From Bradyrhizobium sp. CB2312 (GTDB taxonomy: Bacteria > Pseudomonadota > Alphaproteobacteria > Rhizobiales > Xanthobacteraceae): DNA of 64,000 bases. A program made the position numbers and the translations under genes. The notes beneath the pieces were generated by a model. It saw nothing but the letters and a program-made list of their open reading frames with translations, had not been told where the DNA came from and ran no database searches. The stretch lies in NCBI RefSeq assembly GCF_029714425.1, contig NZ_CP121668.1:3307501-3371500 (forward strand), given 5' to 3'. Positions 62,051 to 64,000 of the stretch are shown one piece after another. Positions within the stretch are counted from its first letter, which is position 1, and each line of letters opens with the position of its first letter.

Positions 62051-62734
62051 ATGTCCGGAAATCCTAAGAGGGCCGCCGTCGAGGACCGTGAAGTTAGCGG
62101 GCTCTTCGCTGGTCTCGACACTCCTTGCGTCTCCGACGCGCTGGACAAGTTGGGACTGCACGGTCAGGCTCTCGGCATTCGTCCGCTGGCGGACTACCCG
62201 AATGTTATCGTCGGTCCCGCCTTTACAGTAAAATATGTACCCGCGGCGTCGCCGGCCGGTACGGTGGGCGATTTCATCGATGACGTCGCGGAGGGCGACA
62301 TTATCGTGATTGACAATGAGGGGCGGACGGACTGCACGGTGTGGGGCGATATCATGACCCAGTACGCGGGTATTCGGGGCATCGCAGGAACAGTTATCAA
62401 TGGCGTCTGCCGGGACGTGAACCGCGCACTTACCGACGGCTATCCGATCTTTAGTGTCGGCCGATTCATGCGCACAGGTAAGGACCGGGTTCAGATCGAT
62501 GGCCTAAATGGTGCCGTGTCGGTCGGGACCGTGCGGGTCGTCTCACGAGACATCGTCGTTGCCGACGCAAATGGGGTCGTGATTGTCCCACGAGACCGCG
62601 CGCGTGATGTCGCCAACACCGCGCGCGCGATCGAGAAGAGCGAGAGCGCGATTCGCGAGCGGATCGAGCAAGGGGCCACGATAGGCGAGGCGCGGGCTGC
62701 GCTGGGTTATCATACACTTCAGAGAAAGGCGTAA
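62051..62734 (+). CDS. RraA-family protein (dimethylmenaquinone methyltransferase/HMG aldolase-like)
   Basis: This 227-residue protein has the RraA fold: LDTPCVSDALDKLGLHGQAL near residue 26, VWGDIMTQYAGIRGIAGTVI near residue 97 and NGVCRDVNRALTDGYPIFSV near residue 118. The R-D pair and the preceding G-G loop are the metal- and substrate-binding positions of the HMG/CHA aldolases in this family, so an aldolase or decarboxylase role is more likely than RNase E inhibition. It is an accessory metabolic gene between IS21 and traR. The actual substrate is unknown. Confidence 0.88.
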   Translation: MSGNPKRAAVEDREVSGLFAGLDTPCVSDALDKLGLHGQALGIRPLADYPNVIVGPAFTVKYVPAASPAGTVGDFIDDVAEGDIIVIDNEGRTDCTVWGDIMTQYAGIRGIAGTVINGVCRDVNRALTDGYPIFSVGRFMRTGKDRVQIDGLNGAVSVGTVRVVSRDIVVADANGVVIVPRDRARDVANTARAIEKSESAIRERIEQGATIGEARAALGYHTLQRKA

Positions 62735-62985
62735 ATGGCTGGTCTAGTTCCGAGCTGCACTGGCCGAGAGCGACACTTGAAATGCTCAACTAGGCCTCAA
62801 CAGAGTTTTCGTGGCAGGTCAGCCGGGTCATCTACGAGATCATGGAACGCTTAGTAGCAAGGCCAGCTCCAGAGGCTGCTCGGCTGCGTCATGAGCCGCG
62901 TCACATGCTCTCGAGAACTGAACAGAACTCTCGTGGGGGAAGCTGCCTCGGGAGCATTTGCCTGTAGTTGCAGAGTGATCTCGCC
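62735..62985. other. Gap between the RraA-family gene and the luxR end
   Basis: No gene. The right part (62955-62985) matches the traI upstream region at 58729-58760 and contains GCCTGTAGTTGCAG. No traI gene follows here, so this looks like the remains of a second traR-traI junction. Confidence 0.45.
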
Positions 62986-63726
62986 TCATCTTTGCTCATC
63001 CGATTTTGCAGCGGCGAGGCGCAGTGCTGCCTGCATCACCGTGCGCACCTTCAACTTCCTCTTGGCGCTTTCCAGATAAGACGCGACCGTGTTACGGGAC
63101 AGCCCGAGAATCGCGCCGATTTCCCAGGCGCTCTTACCAAGCGACGCCCATTCCAGACATTCGATTTCCCTTTTGGACAAGGTCACACCGCAAAACGATC
63201 GTTCACTCACCAGGTTGCGATGAACGTGAGCGTGAAAGTAGAAGGCGATTAGCTGAAGGACCCCAGAGTAGGAGCTGACCCGGCTGGCGAAGCAATTTCG
63301 CTGGTCACAGGCGAATGTCAGCGTCGCCACGAGGCGATGGCCCTCATGGACGGGGACCGTGTAGCCGACACAAATCCCGTGGGATGCGGCTTCTTCAAAG
63401 AACCGGTGCACGCTGGCTGTCCTACCCGTCGGCGCAAAGTCTATGCCCCAGTGAAACGGTTCAGGTCGACGCAGCGCCCTGAGGATGACGGGATCGATCT
63501 CTTTATAATTGTGCTCGAGGTAATGCGCAGTCCACCTTTTTGGATAAGTCGAGATGAGTCGTGGCTTGGTATGCGCGCCGTGCGGCAAGGTGAGATATGC
63601 AAAGCATGGTAACTCGAGAGCACACGAGGCTGCCGTCATTGCACTGACGAAATCTTCGTCAGTGCGCGCATTCCAGAGTTGGTCAATAAACCTATTGAAA
63701 GTCCGGTGCATTGTTGTTTCAGGCAC
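62986..63726 (-). CDS. traR: LuxR-family quorum-sensing regulator, TraR-like
   Basis: This 246-residue LuxR-type protein has an N-terminal autoinducer-binding domain with the conserved residues: W, Y, D and P in KRWTAHYLEHNYKEIDPVIL near residues 62-81, W in PFHWG, and G in ICVGYTVPVHEG near residue 119. The C-terminal GerE helix-turn-helix has LSKREIECLEWASLGKSAWE, then IGAILGLSRNTVASYLESAK (residues 182-222). It should bind the TraI-made signal and activate transfer promoters. A QseM-like antiactivator gene lies at 32.2 kb. It sits far from traI, separated by IS21 and an RraA-family gene. Confidence 0.92.
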   Translation of the reverse strand: MPETTMHRTFNRFIDQLWNARTDEDFVSAMTAASCALELPCFAYLTLPHGAHTKPRLISTYPKRWTAHYLEHNYKEIDPVILRALRRPEPFHWGIDFAPTGRTASVHRFFEEAASHGICVGYTVPVHEGHRLVATLTFACDQRNCFASRVSSYSGVLQLIAFYFHAHVHRNLVSERSFCGVTLSKREIECLEWASLGKSAWEIGAILGLSRNTVASYLESAKRKLKVRTVMQAALRLAAAKSDEQR

Positions 63727-63907
63727 TTACTTGGGCGGCAGGCCGCAGTTGTCTGCTCACAGACCAACTTGCATCACGGACGAAAAGATTGTGCGGTGAC
63801 CAGCAAATTCATACTTGATAATTTCGAAATTGCCAGCTATACCGAAAATGTTGACGGTCGATGCGTCTGGGGCGCAGTCCACCGGCGGCGGCGTGATTGG
63901 CGGAGGC
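63727..63907. other. Non-coding region upstream of traR
   Basis: No gene was found on either strand. It presumably holds the traR promoter, reading leftwards, and the promoter of the structured transcript that ends at the terminator to the right. Confidence 0.35.
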
Positions 63908-63990
63908 CTGTCACTGCTCCCCCTTGGGGGTTCCTCCCTGACTTGGCGCGTAAGCCAACCCCGTCGCCTGCAATCGGCGACGGGGCTTTT
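63908..63990 (+). ncRNA. Candidate structured small RNA with anti-Shine-Dalgarno motif
   Basis: A chain of short hairpins (CCCCC-TT-GGGGG at 63919-63930; TTGGC-GCGTAA-GCCAA near 63943-63958) encloses the single-stranded TTCCTCCCTGA, which can pair with ribosome-binding sites. It runs into the terminator at 63959-63989. Alphaproteobacterial small RNAs often carry CCTCC in exposed loops. The 5' end is unknown and the identity is not established. Confidence 0.4.
63959..63990 (+). terminator. Strong rho-independent terminator at the right end of the window
   Basis: CCCCGTCGCC (63959-63968) and GGCGACGGGG (63976-63985) form a perfect 10-bp stem with a 7-base loop, followed by CTTTT. No protein gene ends here, so it either closes a small RNA or terminates a longer transcript. 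Confidence 0.85.
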
Positions 63991-64000
63991 CTGCGCTTGG

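Noticed and set aside
63919..63930. CCCCC-TT-GGGGG as an independent terminator
   Set aside because: A two-base loop is too tight for a stable terminator hairpin and no T-run follows; it is treated as part of the candidate RNA.
1..64000. CRISPR arrays, tRNA or rRNA genes
   Set aside because: No regularly spaced repeat array, tRNA cloverleaf or rRNA-like sequence was seen on either strand.

Overview
The window is GC-rich and alphaproteobacterial in style, most like Bradyrhizobium or a related rhizobium. This is inferred from gene content, codon style and the type of mobile element; no marker gene confirms it. About 5.2 kb of ordinary chromosome-like metabolism lies at the left: an incomplete xanthine-dehydrogenase-type pair, a TctC-family binding protein, a molybdopterin oxidoreductase and an enoyl-CoA hydratase. 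The rest is accessory DNA, dominated by an integrative and conjugative element (ICE) of the rhizobial symbiosis-island type.

Layout. 1-5.2 kb: metabolic genes. 5.2-6.8 kb: a tyrosine recombinase with a small DNA-binding partner, at the boundary. 6.8-15 kb: mobile-element debris (frameshifted IS110 transposase, a group II intron with its reverse transcriptase, a second and intact IS110) inserted around copies of a dispersed non-coding repeat, plus a frameshifted small gene and a thermonuclease. 15-20.5 kb: an eroded DNA-processing module (ArdC stub, shortened strawberry-notch protein, Toprim protein, DUF2493, frameshifted membrane protein, DUF736). 20.7-31.6 kb: metabolic cargo (two frameshifted HD-domain hydrolases, GlxA and AraC regulators, cupin, two MDR oxidoreductases, AhpD-like protein, nitroreductase, amidase with a TetR regulator).

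31.7-36.8 kb is the control and replication centre: a small XRE repressor (QseC-like) divergent from a DUF2285 antiactivator (QseM-like), an activator split across two overlapping frames (FseA-like), an excisionase (RdfS-like), a RepA-type initiator followed by three direct repeats that look like iterons, DUF2840, the TraF peptidase and a lytic transglycosylase. 37.0-41.4 kb is an IS66 element carrying an IS256 element inside its tnpC. 41.4-57 kb holds the transfer genes: candidate oriT, relaxase, TraG/VirD4 coupling protein, ribbon-helix-helix protein, an MFS transporter cassette, then trbBCDEJKLFGI and DUF2274. 57-64 kb: LysR regulator, acyl-homoserine-lactone synthase (traI), an IS21 element, an RraA-family gene and a LuxR-type regulator (traR), ending in a strong terminator that may close a small RNA gene.

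How it fits together. By analogy with ICEMlSymR7A of Mesorhizobium, TraR with the TraI signal should activate the fseA promoter; a +1 ribosomal frameshift should join the two fseA frames; FseA should then switch on the excisionase and transfer genes; QseM should block TraR and FseA, with QseC controlling qseM. RlxS and TraG would process and deliver DNA to the Trb type IV secretion channel. The RepA gene with iteron-like repeats suggests the excised circle might also replicate. The element looks partly decayed: at least five genes carry single frameshifts, two transposases are broken, and the traR/traI region is split by IS21 with only a remnant of a second luxR next to traI.
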